A stretch of 53,649 nt of DNA, from NCBI GenBank assembly GCA_021443545.1, contig JABUTU010000005.1, positions 115,205 to 168,853 on the forward strand, read 5' to 3'. Made by a program: the position numbers and the translations under genes. This stretch comes from Marinilabiliaceae bacterium. GTDB lineage: Bacteria; Bacteroidota; Bacteroidia; Bacteroidales; Marinilabiliaceae. Shown piece after piece: positions 16,925 to 26,411 of this stretch (position 1 is its first letter; each line of letters begins with the position of its first letter). The notes below the pieces were generated by a model that saw only the letters and a program-made list of their open reading frames with translations, ran no database searches and was not told where the DNA came from.

Positions 16925-18646
16925 ATGAGCAATATCGACGAACAGACATCGGCAGTAACCGAAACAAAGACAAACTTTATATATCAAGAGATAGATAACG
17001 ATCTCAAAGAAGGCAAAAACGGCGGAGCAGTCCTAACACGTTTCCCTCCTGAGCCAAATGGGTATTTACATATCGGCCATGCCAAATCTCTATGCCTTAA
17101 CTTTGGCATCGCTCGCGACTATAATGGAGGCTGCAACCTGCGCTTTGACGATACAAACCCTGTAAAAGAGGACGTTGAGTATGTCGACTCTATTATGGAG
17201 GATATACATTGGCTCGGATTTAATTGGGTGGGAGAACCTAAATACGCTTCCGACTACTTCGATCAATTGTATGAATGGGCTCTTTTATTAATCCGCAAAG
17301 GAAAAGCATACGTAGATTTTCAGACCGCCGAAGAGATTGCTGCCCAAAAAGGCACCCCAACAACACCTGGGACTGAAAGTCCCTACAGAAATACCAGCGT
17401 TGAGGAAAACCTCATGCAATTTGAGAAGATGAGAAGCGGAAAATATGCAGATGGCGAATGTGTATTGAGAGCTAAAATAGATATGGCTTCTCCTAATATG
17501 CATATGCGCGACCCTAATATGTATCGTATCATCCATCGCTCTCATCACCGCACGGGCGACAAGTGGTGTATCTACCCTCTTTACGATTTCGCTCATGGTC
17601 AGAGCGATTTCTGCGAAGGGATAACACACTCTATATGTACTCTCGAATTCGAAGTTCATCGTCCTTTATACGATTGGTTCCTTGACCAAATAACTGAAGG
17701 ACAACCAGCGCCAGAGCGTCGTAACAGACAAATAGAGTTCGCACGCCTCAACCTCAACTACACAGTAATGAGCAAGCGCAAACTCCTACAGTTAGTCAAG
17801 GAGGGTATTGTTGATGGGTGGAATGACCCTCGCATGCCCACTATATGCGGATTAAGACGTCGCGGATATACACCAAAAAGTGTTAGAGATTTTGCCGAAA
17901 AGGTTGGTATTGCTAAACGCGAGAACGTTATCGATTTTGCACTTCTTGAATCATGCGCTCGTGAGGATCTAAACAAAATCGCTCCTCGCGTATTCGCCGT
18001 ACTCGACCCTGTAAAAGTCATAATCGACAACTACCCTGACGGTCAGGTCGAGATGCTCGACACTATTAACAACCCTGAGGACGAGACTCAAGGAACACGC
18101 CAGATTCCTTTCTGCAAGGAATTGTACATCGAACGTGATGACTTCATGGAAAATCCTCCCAAGAAGTATTTCCGTCTCTCACCCGAAGGCGAAGTACGTC
18201 TAAAAAGCGCCTACATTGTAAAATGCACGTCTGTGGAGAAGGATGCTGAAGGTAATGTCCAGACAATCCACGTAACATACGATCCAACGACCAAAAGTGG
18301 GATGGAAGGCGCCGATCGCAAAGTCAAGGGTACTCTGCATTGGGTATCAGCAAGACATTGCTTCGATGCAGAGGTCCGTGTATACGACCGCTTGTTTAAC
18401 GACCCAGAGCCAGGTGGCCATGAAGCTGAAGGACACGATTTCAAAGAGTTCCTCAACCCCGATTCTCTACATATAATCAGCAACGCTAAAATGGAGCCTG
18501 GTCTGAAGAATGCAAAGGCTCTCGACCATTTCCAATTTCAGAGAATAGGATATTTCAACCTCGATCCTAAATCAACCCCTGAAAAGTTGATTTTCAATAA
18601 GACTGTCGGACTGAAAGATAGCTGGGCTAAAGAGGCCAAAAAGTAA
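16925..18646 (+). CDS. glnS: Glutaminyl-tRNA synthetase
   Basis: 573 residues from the ATG at 16925; the open frame extends 24 codons further upstream without conservation. Class Ib synthetase motifs are clear: [15 protein letters not shown] (HIGH), NLRFDDTNP, the discriminating [11 protein letters not shown], and VMSKRKLL (KMSKS). The C-terminal anticodon-binding beta-barrels are complete. It charges tRNA-Gln directly. It is the first gene of a co-directional run that continues with polysaccharide export genes after a 23-base gap. Confidence 0.95.
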   Translation: MSNIDEQTSAVTETKTNFIYQEIDNDLKEGKNGGAVLTRFPPEPNGYLHIGHAKSLCLNFGIARDYNGGCNLRFDDTNPVKEDVEYVDSIMEDIHWLGFNWVGEPKYASDYFDQLYEWALLLIRKGKAYVDFQTAEEIAAQKGTPTTPGTESPYRNTSVEENLMQFEKMRSGKYADGECVLRAKIDMASPNMHMRDPNMYRIIHRSHHRTGDKWCIYPLYDFAHGQSDFCEGITHSICTLEFEVHRPLYDWFLDQITEGQPAPERRNRQIEFARLNLNYTVMSKRKLLQLVKEGIVDGWNDPRMPTICGLRRRGYTPKSVRDFAEKVGIAKRENVIDFALLESCAREDLNKIAPRVFAVLDPVKVIIDNYPDGQVEMLDTINNPEDETQGTRQIPFCKELYIERDDFMENPPKKYFRLSPEGEVRLKSAYIVKCTSVEKDAEGNVQTIHVTYDPTTKSGMEGADRKVKGTLHWVSARHCFDAEVRVYDRLFNDPEPGGHEAEGHDFKEFLNPDSLHIISNAKMEPGLKNAKALDHFQFQRIGYFNLDPKSTPEKLIFNKTVGLKDSWAKEAKK

Positions 18647-18669
18647 CCCACTAAAAGGAATAATATATT

Positions 18670-21117
18670 ATGCACAAAGCATTGCTTGATAAATTCAAAT
18701 ATTCGCTTACGCTGTCATTCTTACTGGGGACTATACTATGCTTCGTATGTCCATCGATGACTGCACAGGTAGGCAATCTCAAAACCAGCAATACTAAAAT
18801 ATCAGAACTATCTGACGAGCAGATTGACCGCATAATACGAGAGATTGAAGAAAAGAATCTAACAACAAGTCAAGCTAAGACTTTAGCAAAGACAAGGGGC
18901 GCATCTGACAAACAGGTCCAGGAACTGGAAGAGCGCATCATGAAACGACGTGAGGGTTCTTTCTCAAACAACTCGACTTATACCCGTGATGGATCATCTT
19001 CATCAAATTCTTTTGATGGTATAAGCAAAAAAAATGCGGAAATATTATTCACTAAGGAGGACTCGTTAGTATTCGGGTTCGCTATTTTCAATAATAGCAA
19101 GCTGTCGTTTGAACCGAATGTTAACACTCCCGTCTCCGACTCTTATATATTGGGTCCTGGTGATGAGTTAATAATTGACATTTTTGGTCAATCTCAGCAG
19201 AACTACTCCAACAATATTTCGAGCACAGGAAGCATCGATATACCTATGTTGGGACCTATTTACGTTGGTGGGCAGAGTCTCTCGACTGCAAGACAGACTG
19301 TTATATCCCGACTAAAAACAATTTATAGCGATTTAGGAAACAGAACTTCTGCCTCTATAAAATTAGGTAAGCTCAGAACTATCAATGTGAGTGTGATGGG
19401 TGAGGTATTCGTTCCAGGAACATACACGATATCTGGGGCCTCATCTCTATTCAATATTCTCTATCTCAGTGGTGGTCCAAATAAAAATGGTTCTTTTCGA
19501 GATGTCCAGTTGCTTCGTGAAGGAAAGGTAATTGCTCATCTTGATGTGTACGATTTAATCCTTAACGGAAACACAGAAGTCAATGTGGCATTAAGAGATG
19601 GCGACATAGTGATGATTCCGACTTATCAAAAGCGAATCACTGTCAATGGTGCTTTTAAACGCAAAGGTTATTTCGAAGCTAAAGAGGGTGAGTCAACAGA
19701 TGATATCATAAAATACGCTGGAGGCTTTGAACCTAATGCAAATACAAACAATATTCAACTAACCCGAATCTCTTCTAAGGGTGGAGAATTCAAATCCATT
19801 CACATCGGAGAGGCTATACCCGTAATGAATGGCGACATCTTGGATGTTAGCTTGATAAACCAGGAGCGAGTCAATAATGTGGTCAATATTAGTGGCGCTG
19901 TATTTTTACCGGGCAACTATGAGTATACCAAGGGACTGACTCTTTATGACCTCGTCAAGAGAGCTGGAGGCATCACTGAAGATGCTTTCGTTAACCGAGG
20001 CATCATTACTCGACTCAAAGATGACCGTTCTCTTGAATCGTCAAATTTTAACGTGGCAGACCTTGTTAATGGTCGATTCAATATCAACTTGAGGAGTAAC
20101 GACTCTGTATACATATCGCCATTGGATAGTGTGCGTACTAGGAGGACAATTGATATCAGAGGCAACGTTCGCAAACCATGCACTATTGATTACCGTGAAG
20201 GGCTCACTGTAGGTGACGCTATATTATTGGCTGGAGGTCTGACCGACATTGCAAGTCCTCAAAACGTAGAAGTATTCCGGCGCCTCACTGAAGAGCAGGC
20301 CGACACTGCCATTGATACTCATGGCATAATGCAGAGTATCGGTATAAAGAAAGATCTTAGATTGGACGATGAGGGATGTAATTTTGTACTTCAACCTTTT
20401 GATATCATATCTGTTCGAGAGTACCGTTCAGCAAGTTCAAGTGGCGTTGTAACAATTTCTGGTGAGATAGCATTTGCTGGACCATATGCCCTTACGTCAA
20501 AAGATGAGACGATACTCTCTTTGATTAGACGCGCTGGAGGCTTTACAAAATATGCAGATATAAATGCAGCAAGGTTATACCGAATGGTATTGATAGATGA
20601 AAAAATGAAGGCTATAAGAAGGGAACAACAAGATCTATTCGCTATAGATGGTAAAAAATCAACCGTCAACCTAAAGACTCAGGATGGATATGAACTGGTT
20701 GCCATTGACCTCAAAGATATTCTTAATAATTCACACAACAATCCTGATATCCACCTTATGCCTGGTGATGAGATTGTAATTCCGACAAGAACAGAAACAG
20801 TCCGTGTGAATGGTCAGGTGCTAAACCCTGTCTCTGTCTCTTATATGGGTAACGTCAGCGCACGCAAATATATTATGAGCGCTGGAGGATTCTCTTCAAC
20901 AGCTAAAAAGAACAAAACATTTGTAATATACCCCAACGGCAAGGCTGTAGCAACCAAGAATTTCTTATTCTTCAGAAAATACCCCAAAGTCGTTCCTGGT
21001 TCGGAAGTAATAGTACCCGAAAAACCAGAAAGGGAAAAGATGTCACCAACTGCAGTTGTGAGCCTGTCCAGCACTTTGCTTACAATGGCTGTTGTCATAG
21101 TAAATCTCATTAAATAA
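18670..21117 (+). CDS. Polysaccharide export protein with six SLBB-type repeats (Wza-like)
   Basis: 815 residues. Signal peptide near the N-terminus (cleavage near PSMTAQ), a helical region with repeated Glu/Lys (~45-100), then a polysaccharide biosynthesis/export domain starting LGPGDELIIDIFGQSQQ. Six SLBB-like beta-grasp repeats follow, recognised by VMGEVFVPGTY, VNGAFKRKGYF, ISGAVFLPGNY, IRGNVRKPCTI, ISGEIAFAGPY and VNGQVLNPVSV. A C-terminal hydrophobic helix (~795-813) could span the outer membrane, as in Wza. It is predicted to form the outer-membrane channel for capsule or exopolysaccharide, with the Wzz-like protein encoded next. No lipobox was found, unlike E. coli Wza. Confidence 0.85.
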   Translation: MHKALLDKFKYSLTLSFLLGTILCFVCPSMTAQVGNLKTSNTKISELSDEQIDRIIREIEEKNLTTSQAKTLAKTRGASDKQVQELEERIMKRREGSFSNNSTYTRDGSSSSNSFDGISKKNAEILFTKEDSLVFGFAIFNNSKLSFEPNVNTPVSDSYILGPGDELIIDIFGQSQQNYSNNISSTGSIDIPMLGPIYVGGQSLSTARQTVISRLKTIYSDLGNRTSASIKLGKLRTINVSVMGEVFVPGTYTISGASSLFNILYLSGGPNKNGSFRDVQLLREGKVIAHLDVYDLILNGNTEVNVALRDGDIVMIPTYQKRITVNGAFKRKGYFEAKEGESTDDIIKYAGGFEPNANTNNIQLTRISSKGGEFKSIHIGEAIPVMNGDILDVSLINQERVNNVVNISGAVFLPGNYEYTKGLTLYDLVKRAGGITEDAFVNRGIITRLKDDRSLESSNFNVADLVNGRFNINLRSNDSVYISPLDSVRTRRTIDIRGNVRKPCTIDYREGLTVGDAILLAGGLTDIASPQNVEVFRRLTEEQADTAIDTHGIMQSIGIKKDLRLDDEGCNFVLQPFDIISVREYRSASSSGVVTISGEIAFAGPYALTSKDETILSLIRRAGGFTKYADINAARLYRMVLIDEKMKAIRREQQDLFAIDGKKSTVNLKTQDGYELVAIDLKDILNNSHNNPDIHLMPGDEIVIPTRTETVRVNGQVLNPVSVSYMGNVSARKYIMSAGGFSSTAKKNKTFVIYPNGKAVATKNFLFFRKYPKVVPGSEVIVPEKPEREKMSPTAVVSLSSTLLTMAVVIVNLIK

Positions 21118-21131
21118 ACAACCATCTCACC

Positions 21132-22301
21132 ATGGAAGACAATAATAGTGCATCATTAGAAAATAAGAAAGAAATAGAAGAGGTTGATATCGTTTGGTTG
21201 TTACGATATCTGTTTGCTCAACGCAAAACAGTATTATTAACGACTTGTGTGACTATTATTATCTGTATTATCGTATATGTATGCAAACCTAATGTATATA
21301 CTTGTACTACATCGATATTGCCAATCTCTGAGAAAAGCAGTATGTCGGGGAATATGGGATTACTTGCCTCAATGACAGGTTTAAACGTTTCGGGCAGCAC
21401 TTCTCAGAATTTAATTACCAGCGACCTATACCCTGCTGTTGCCAGTTCTACTCCATTTTTGAAAAAGATGATGCATATTCCTGTGAAATGGAGCGACAAG
21501 GATTCTTTGATGACTACTTACGAGTACGCCATGAATAGCAAACCTTCGTTAGGAGATTACTTAAAACAATATACAATAGGATTACCTAATACCATAGCAT
21601 CTTGGTTTTCATCCCCTCAGAACATTGTTAGTGAATCACATCTTTCAGAAATGATTGAATCTGACACAGAACCTCAATTCCTATCTTTAAGTATTGCTGA
21701 ATTAAAAGCTAAGGCTATTCTTTCATCTATGATTTCCATAGAACAGGATTCCAAGTTCTCGTCTATCAATGTCTCAGCTACTTGCGAAACTCCAGAACAG
21801 GCAACTACTTTAGCAACGTCTGCACTCGAAATTCTTCAAGAGATAATCACTCAGTATAAAACAAAACAGGCATCTGTCACTCTGAAATATCTTGAAGAGA
21901 GATATGAAGATGTACAGGACGAATATAGCGATATTCGCAGCAAATACCTCAACTACAAGGATTCGCACCGCAATATGATTGACGAACGTGTCGATATTGA
22001 ATACCAACGTCTTACCGATCAGTATCAGATTGCATACACAATAACCAAAACACTGGCAAGCCAAATAGAGGAGGCTAAGCTCGATTTGATGAAGAAGACT
22101 CCCTCATTCTCAATTTTAGAACCCGCAGTTGTTCCAATTACAAAATCAGGTCCTAACATTTCTAAATACCTATTAATAGGGTTAGCTTTAGGTATCATTC
22201 TTCCAATAGGCGGATATATTTTATACGTAGGTTTCATTCAAGTATTTGAAGAAGAGAAGTATAAAGCATTAAAGGCAAAATACGACGTCCAATCTAAATA
22301 A
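21132..22301 (+). CDS. Chain-length determinant (Wzz/GumC N-terminal type) inner-membrane protein
   Basis: 389 residues. Two membrane helices bracket a periplasmic domain: one at about 33-54 (VLLTTCVTIIICIIVYVC) and one at about 345-370. The periplasmic part has a predicted coiled coil around residues 240-310 (LKYLEERYEDVQDEYSDI). The C-terminal P-P-x-x-P region is degenerate (LEPAVVPITKSGPNIS). No tyrosine kinase domain is attached. It is predicted to control polysaccharide length and to contact the SLBB export protein 14 bases upstream. Confidence 0.85.
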   Translation: MEDNNSASLENKKEIEEVDIVWLLRYLFAQRKTVLLTTCVTIIICIIVYVCKPNVYTCTTSILPISEKSSMSGNMGLLASMTGLNVSGSTSQNLITSDLYPAVASSTPFLKKMMHIPVKWSDKDSLMTTYEYAMNSKPSLGDYLKQYTIGLPNTIASWFSSPQNIVSESHLSEMIESDTEPQFLSLSIAELKAKAILSSMISIEQDSKFSSINVSATCETPEQATTLATSALEILQEIITQYKTKQASVTLKYLEERYEDVQDEYSDIRSKYLNYKDSHRNMIDERVDIEYQRLTDQYQIAYTITKTLASQIEEAKLDLMKKTPSFSILEPAVVPITKSGPNISKYLLIGLALGIILPIGGYILYVGFIQVFEEEKYKALKAKYDVQSK

Positions 22302-22314
22302 CAATCTATACAAC

Positions 22315-24531
22315 ATGAAATTCAAGCAATTATTGGTCATACTTGTAACGATTCCGAATATAGCCTTTTCCCAATCGGTAACAATTTCGACCCCAAGAAC
22401 AGAACTTATTGTAAACGCTACGCCTGGAAAAACGCTTCAACACGTGTACTATGGGACGCGTCTTAATCCTTCTGACGAGAAATTATTGACCGATATTGAC
22501 GGCGCAAAAATAGACAGATTTGAGAGCCAAGGGTTAATGAATGCGTATCCGGCATATGGTTTGGATTGTCCAAATGAGGTTGCCTTTGCATGCAAACATA
22601 GTGACGGCAATATGTCAACTGACCTAATCGTTGACAAAGTCACAACAAGCTCAGATGTAAATGCTACACTCACTACAATCTCATTGAAAGATCGTAAGTA
22701 TCCCCTCATTGTAGATGTCTTTTATAAAGCCTACTCTGATGCTGACGTCATTGAGACATGGACCTCTATTTCACATAAAGAGAAGAAGCCTATAACTCTA
22801 ACTCAATTTTCTTCTGCTTTCCTGCCTATCCGCAGGGGTGATGTATGGCTCAGCTCTTTTTATGGTTCATGGGCGAACGAAGCCCGTCTCGTTGAGGAGC
22901 CTCTTACTCAGGGTGAAAAAGTAATATACAATCGCGACGGAATCCGTAACTCCCATACTGCCCATTCTGAGGTTATGTTCTCTTTAGACGGCAAGCCACA
23001 AGAACTAAATGGCAGAGTCATTGGTGCCGCTTTATGCTATAGCGGGAACTATAAGCTACGTGTTGAAACTGGCGACACCGAGTACCATAAGTTCTTTGCT
23101 GGGATAAATGAGGATTTCTCGTATTATACTCTAATGCCAAATGAAACATTTGTAACGCCTGCACTCGCACTAACCTATTCTAACGAGGGGAAAAGTGGCG
23201 TGAGTCGCAATATCCACTCCTGGGCAAGAAAGTATAAAATAGCAAATGGCAACACCGAACGTCGAATCCTGCTGAACTCCTGGGAGGGCGTATACTTCGA
23301 TATCAACCAAGAGGGCATGGATCAAATGATGGGTGATATAGCCTCTATGGGTGGCGAACTATTTGTTATGGACGATGGATGGTTCGGCGATAAGTATCCT
23401 CGCAATATTGATACCTCGTCATTGGGCGATTGGGTTGTTGACTCTCGTAAATTACCAAAGGGCATTGAAGGACTTCTCGCCGATGCAAAAAAACATGGTA
23501 TACAGTTCGGCATTTGGATAGAACCTGAAATGGCAAATACCACAAGCGAATTGTATGAGAAGCATCCAGATTGGGTTATCAAAGCTCCTCAGCGGGATTT
23601 GGTTCTCGGCAGAGGTGGAACACAAGTCGTATTAGACCTATCTAATCCTGAAGTCCAGGATTTCGTATTCAGTATTGTTGACAATCTCATGGCAAAATAT
23701 CCAGAGATTGCTTATATAAAGTGGGATGCGAATATGAGTATCATGAACCATGGTTCTCAATATCTTCCTTCTGACAAACAGAACCATCTCTTCATTGAAT
23801 ACCATCGTGGTTTTTCTAAGGTATGTGAGAGAATCAGAGCTAAATACCCAACACTGACAATTCAGGCTTGTGCCAGTGGTGGCGGCCGTGCTAACTATGG
23901 AGTCCTTCCCTACTTCGACGAATTCTGGGTATCTGATAACACCGATGCCCTACAACGAATCTTTATGCAGTGGGGCACATCAATGTTCTTCCCAGCATTG
24001 ACTATGGCTTCTCATATCTCTGCAAGTCCTAACCATCAGACTCATCGCCTCGTCTCTCTTAAATATAGGGCAGATGTTGCAATGAGCGGTCGTCTCGGAA
24101 TGGAGATACAACCAAAAAACATGACGGAAGACGAAAAAATATTCTGCAAAAAAGCAATTGCTGACTACAAAAGAATACGTCCTATAGTTCAATTCGGCAA
24201 TATTTATCGTCTGCTCTCTCCTTACGACAACAAAGGTGCAGCATCTCTGATGTATGTAAATGATGAAAAATCAAAAGCTGTCTTTTACTGGTGGAGGACT
24301 GAGACTTTTTGCAACCAACATATGCCTCGCGTATTGATGGCGGGTCTTAATCCTGACAGAATATATACAATTCATGAGTTGAACAGAATTGATAAACAGC
24401 CTCTTTCGTATGAAGGAAAATCATTCTCTGGCAAGTACCTTATGGAAGTTGGCTTGGAGATACCATATACTCATAATACCGATTGGCCACTCCAGTCTTC
24501 ATGGTCGAGTCGCATATTGCTAATAGAATAA
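22315..24531 (+). CDS. Glycoside hydrolase family 36 alpha-galactosidase
   Basis: 738 residues with a signal peptide (cleavage near NIAFSQS). An N-terminal beta-supersandwich (~25-330) is followed by the barrel, with NSWEGVYFDINQEGM, FVMDDGWFGDKY, FGIWIEPEMAN, nucleophile Asp471 in IKWDANMS, CASGGGRANYG and acid/base Asp541 in VSDNTDALQR. The C-terminal beta domain is complete. It removes terminal alpha-1,6-linked galactose from oligosaccharides and is probably periplasmic or surface-exposed. It lies 13 bases after the Wzz-like gene, which is unusual; trimming of the exported polysaccharide is possible but unproven. Confidence 0.92.
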   Translation: MKFKQLLVILVTIPNIAFSQSVTISTPRTELIVNATPGKTLQHVYYGTRLNPSDEKLLTDIDGAKIDRFESQGLMNAYPAYGLDCPNEVAFACKHSDGNMSTDLIVDKVTTSSDVNATLTTISLKDRKYPLIVDVFYKAYSDADVIETWTSISHKEKKPITLTQFSSAFLPIRRGDVWLSSFYGSWANEARLVEEPLTQGEKVIYNRDGIRNSHTAHSEVMFSLDGKPQELNGRVIGAALCYSGNYKLRVETGDTEYHKFFAGINEDFSYYTLMPNETFVTPALALTYSNEGKSGVSRNIHSWARKYKIANGNTERRILLNSWEGVYFDINQEGMDQMMGDIASMGGELFVMDDGWFGDKYPRNIDTSSLGDWVVDSRKLPKGIEGLLADAKKHGIQFGIWIEPEMANTTSELYEKHPDWVIKAPQRDLVLGRGGTQVVLDLSNPEVQDFVFSIVDNLMAKYPEIAYIKWDANMSIMNHGSQYLPSDKQNHLFIEYHRGFSKVCERIRAKYPTLTIQACASGGGRANYGVLPYFDEFWVSDNTDALQRIFMQWGTSMFFPALTMASHISASPNHQTHRLVSLKYRADVAMSGRLGMEIQPKNMTEDEKIFCKKAIADYKRIRPIVQFGNIYRLLSPYDNKGAASLMYVNDEKSKAVFYWWRTETFCNQHMPRVLMAGLNPDRIYTIHELNRIDKQPLSYEGKSFSGKYLMEVGLEIPYTHNTDWPLQSSWSSRILLIE

Positions 24532-24551
24532 CATTCAAATTTGAGAACTCA

Positions 24552-25331
24552 ATGAGTACCATTAGATTATTAATATTCATACTTCTATCCATCTTGTGTC
24601 ACATGAGTATTGTGGCTCAAGACGATGATGCCATCAATCAAATGGTAGATGGTAAAAAAAATGGTCTATGGCGTACTCGCCAGAAGAACGGTAAAACTCA
24701 GGAGGGTTCTTACATTGCAGGACGAAAAGATGGAGAGTGGAAGACTACTCGCGCCGATGGTACAACTGAAAGCATTGTAACTTTTAGCAACGGAGTTGCT
24801 CGCGGTCGCGCTATATATTTCTATAGTGATGGCAAAACCATCATGGAAGAGGGTATATGGAATATTGACCACTGGGAAGGTGAGTATAGCCGCTGTCATG
24901 AAAACGGAAATAAAGCAGTTCAATTCGTATATAACAAAGACGGGAAGAGAGAAGGTCGTCAGATTTATTATCATGAAAATGGCAAAATTATGTACGACGG
25001 GAACTGGACTAATGGAAAAGTCACAGGCACTTTAGCCATGTACGACAAAAATGGTCAGAAATATATGGAACGTCACTACTCTACAAATGGCAAGTTCGAG
25101 AGTAATGATTCAAATGTTTCCGGGACAGCCCCTGACGAGCAAACTCAGACTAACAGCCCGGAATACGAGACCTTTACTGGCTCAGGAAAATATACCCTGT
25201 ACAACAGAGATGGAACCATACAACGTAAGGGCTATTTTGAAAATGGGAAGCTGATAAATGGCGAGCACTTCATATACAAAGATGGGAAGCAGATAAGAAA
25301 AGACGTCTATAAAAACGGAAAGAAACTATAA
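24552..25331 (+). CDS. MORN-variant (toxin-antitoxin YwqK-like) repeat protein, exported
   Basis: 259 residues from the ATG at 24552; the upstream 23 codons overlap the GH36 gene and are not used. The signal peptide ends near MSIVAQD. The rest is a series of about 20-residue repeats of the type G-x-x-x-Y-x-x-G-x-x-x-G-x-W, for example KKNGLWRTRQKNGKTQEG, GRQIYYHENGKIMYDG and GKYTLYNRDGTIQRKG. Such beta-hairpin arrays are widespread in Bacteroidetes, with no assigned function. A linker rich in Ser/Thr/Asn (~195-220) separates the last repeats. Located between an alpha-galactosidase gene and aroB. Confidence 0.75.
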   Translation: MSTIRLLIFILLSILCHMSIVAQDDDAINQMVDGKKNGLWRTRQKNGKTQEGSYIAGRKDGEWKTTRADGTTESIVTFSNGVARGRAIYFYSDGKTIMEEGIWNIDHWEGEYSRCHENGNKAVQFVYNKDGKREGRQIYYHENGKIMYDGNWTNGKVTGTLAMYDKNGQKYMERHYSTNGKFESNDSNVSGTAPDEQTQTNSPEYETFTGSGKYTLYNRDGTIQRKGYFENGKLINGEHFIYKDGKQIRKDVYKNGKKL

Positions 25332-25373
25332 TACAGGAACTAATTGAAAGCTATAGCTGAGAGATGCAACGTT

Positions 25374-26396
25374 ATGTCATCTCAAAACATAAATAAGGAC
25401 TTACTCGAGATAATCGGTAAATATCCTAAGACCTTCCTCCTGATGGATGAAGGGAGTGCCATACATTGCAGAAGTATTATAGGCGATATACCAGCACTGA
25501 CTGAGGATAATACGATTGTCATTCCTCAGGGAGATGACCACAAAAACGCTGAAAATGCTCTCCGTATATGGAATTTTCTTAGCTCACATGGTGCAACGCG
25601 CAATTCCCTCCTGATTAACCTTGGTGGTGGTATGATTTGTGACCTCGGCGGTTTTTGTGCATCAACATTTAAGCGAGGGATGGACTTTGTCAATGTTCCA
25701 ACAACTGTGTTAGCTCAGGTTGACGCTTCTCTCGGAGGAAAGACTGGCATGAACCTTGGAAATCTGAAAAATGAGATAGGAGTCTTCTCTATGGCGCGTT
25801 ATGTGCTTATATGCAGAGATTTCCTAAAGACTCTTGACACTGCCAACATATTGTCTGGATTCGCTGAGATGATCAAGCATGCTCTCATACACGATGCTAC
25901 GAGTTTGAACGAACTGCTCTCTTTCGACTTTGAGAATCCTGATTACGATAAGTTAAGTTCTATGATTGCAGACTCTATCAAGATTAAAGAGTTCTTTGTA
26001 GAATCTGACCCTAAGGAGAATGGATTGCGCAAAGCCCTTAATTTTGGGCATACTTTCGGGCATGCCTTCGAGACGTTTGCTCTTCGTCATAATCGTCCCG
26101 TCCTCCATGGATATGCAGTAGCCTGGGGTATGATATGCGAACTATATCTTGCATCTGAGTTATCTTCTCTCGACAAGAATGAAGCTAAGACTATTGCGGA
26201 TAGAATTATTGACCTATATGGCAAACCTGATAATACTGCTAATGACTACAACGAACTTATTGAACTCATGACCCACGACAAAAAAAATAACGAGAGGGGT
26301 ATTAATTTCTCTCTTCTTCCTCGTATCGGCGATGTAAAAATTGATTATATCGCCCCCTTAGAAGCTATTGAGAATGCTTTTAGATTTATTGCATAA
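25374..26396 (+). CDS. aroB: 3-dehydroquinate synthase
   Basis: 340 residues from the ATG at 25374; a TTG at 25344 preceded by AGGAA is an alternative that adds ten residues. NAD-binding and catalytic motifs are intact: NLGGGMICDLGGF, VPTTVLAQVDASLGGKTG, and zinc ligands in FAEMIKHALIHD, NFGHTFGHAFE and LHGYAVAWGM. It converts DAHP to 3-dehydroquinate, the second step of the shikimate pathway. It is followed 15 bases later by aroA. Confidence 0.94.
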   Translation: MSSQNINKDLLEIIGKYPKTFLLMDEGSAIHCRSIIGDIPALTEDNTIVIPQGDDHKNAENALRIWNFLSSHGATRNSLLINLGGGMICDLGGFCASTFKRGMDFVNVPTTVLAQVDASLGGKTGMNLGNLKNEIGVFSMARYVLICRDFLKTLDTANILSGFAEMIKHALIHDATSLNELLSFDFENPDYDKLSSMIADSIKIKEFFVESDPKENGLRKALNFGHTFGHAFETFALRHNRPVLHGYAVAWGMICELYLASELSSLDKNEAKTIADRIIDLYGKPDNTANDYNELIELMTHDKKNNERGINFSLLPRIGDVKIDYIAPLEAIENAFRFIA

Positions 26397-26411
26397 TTAA
26401 TACTACTCTAA

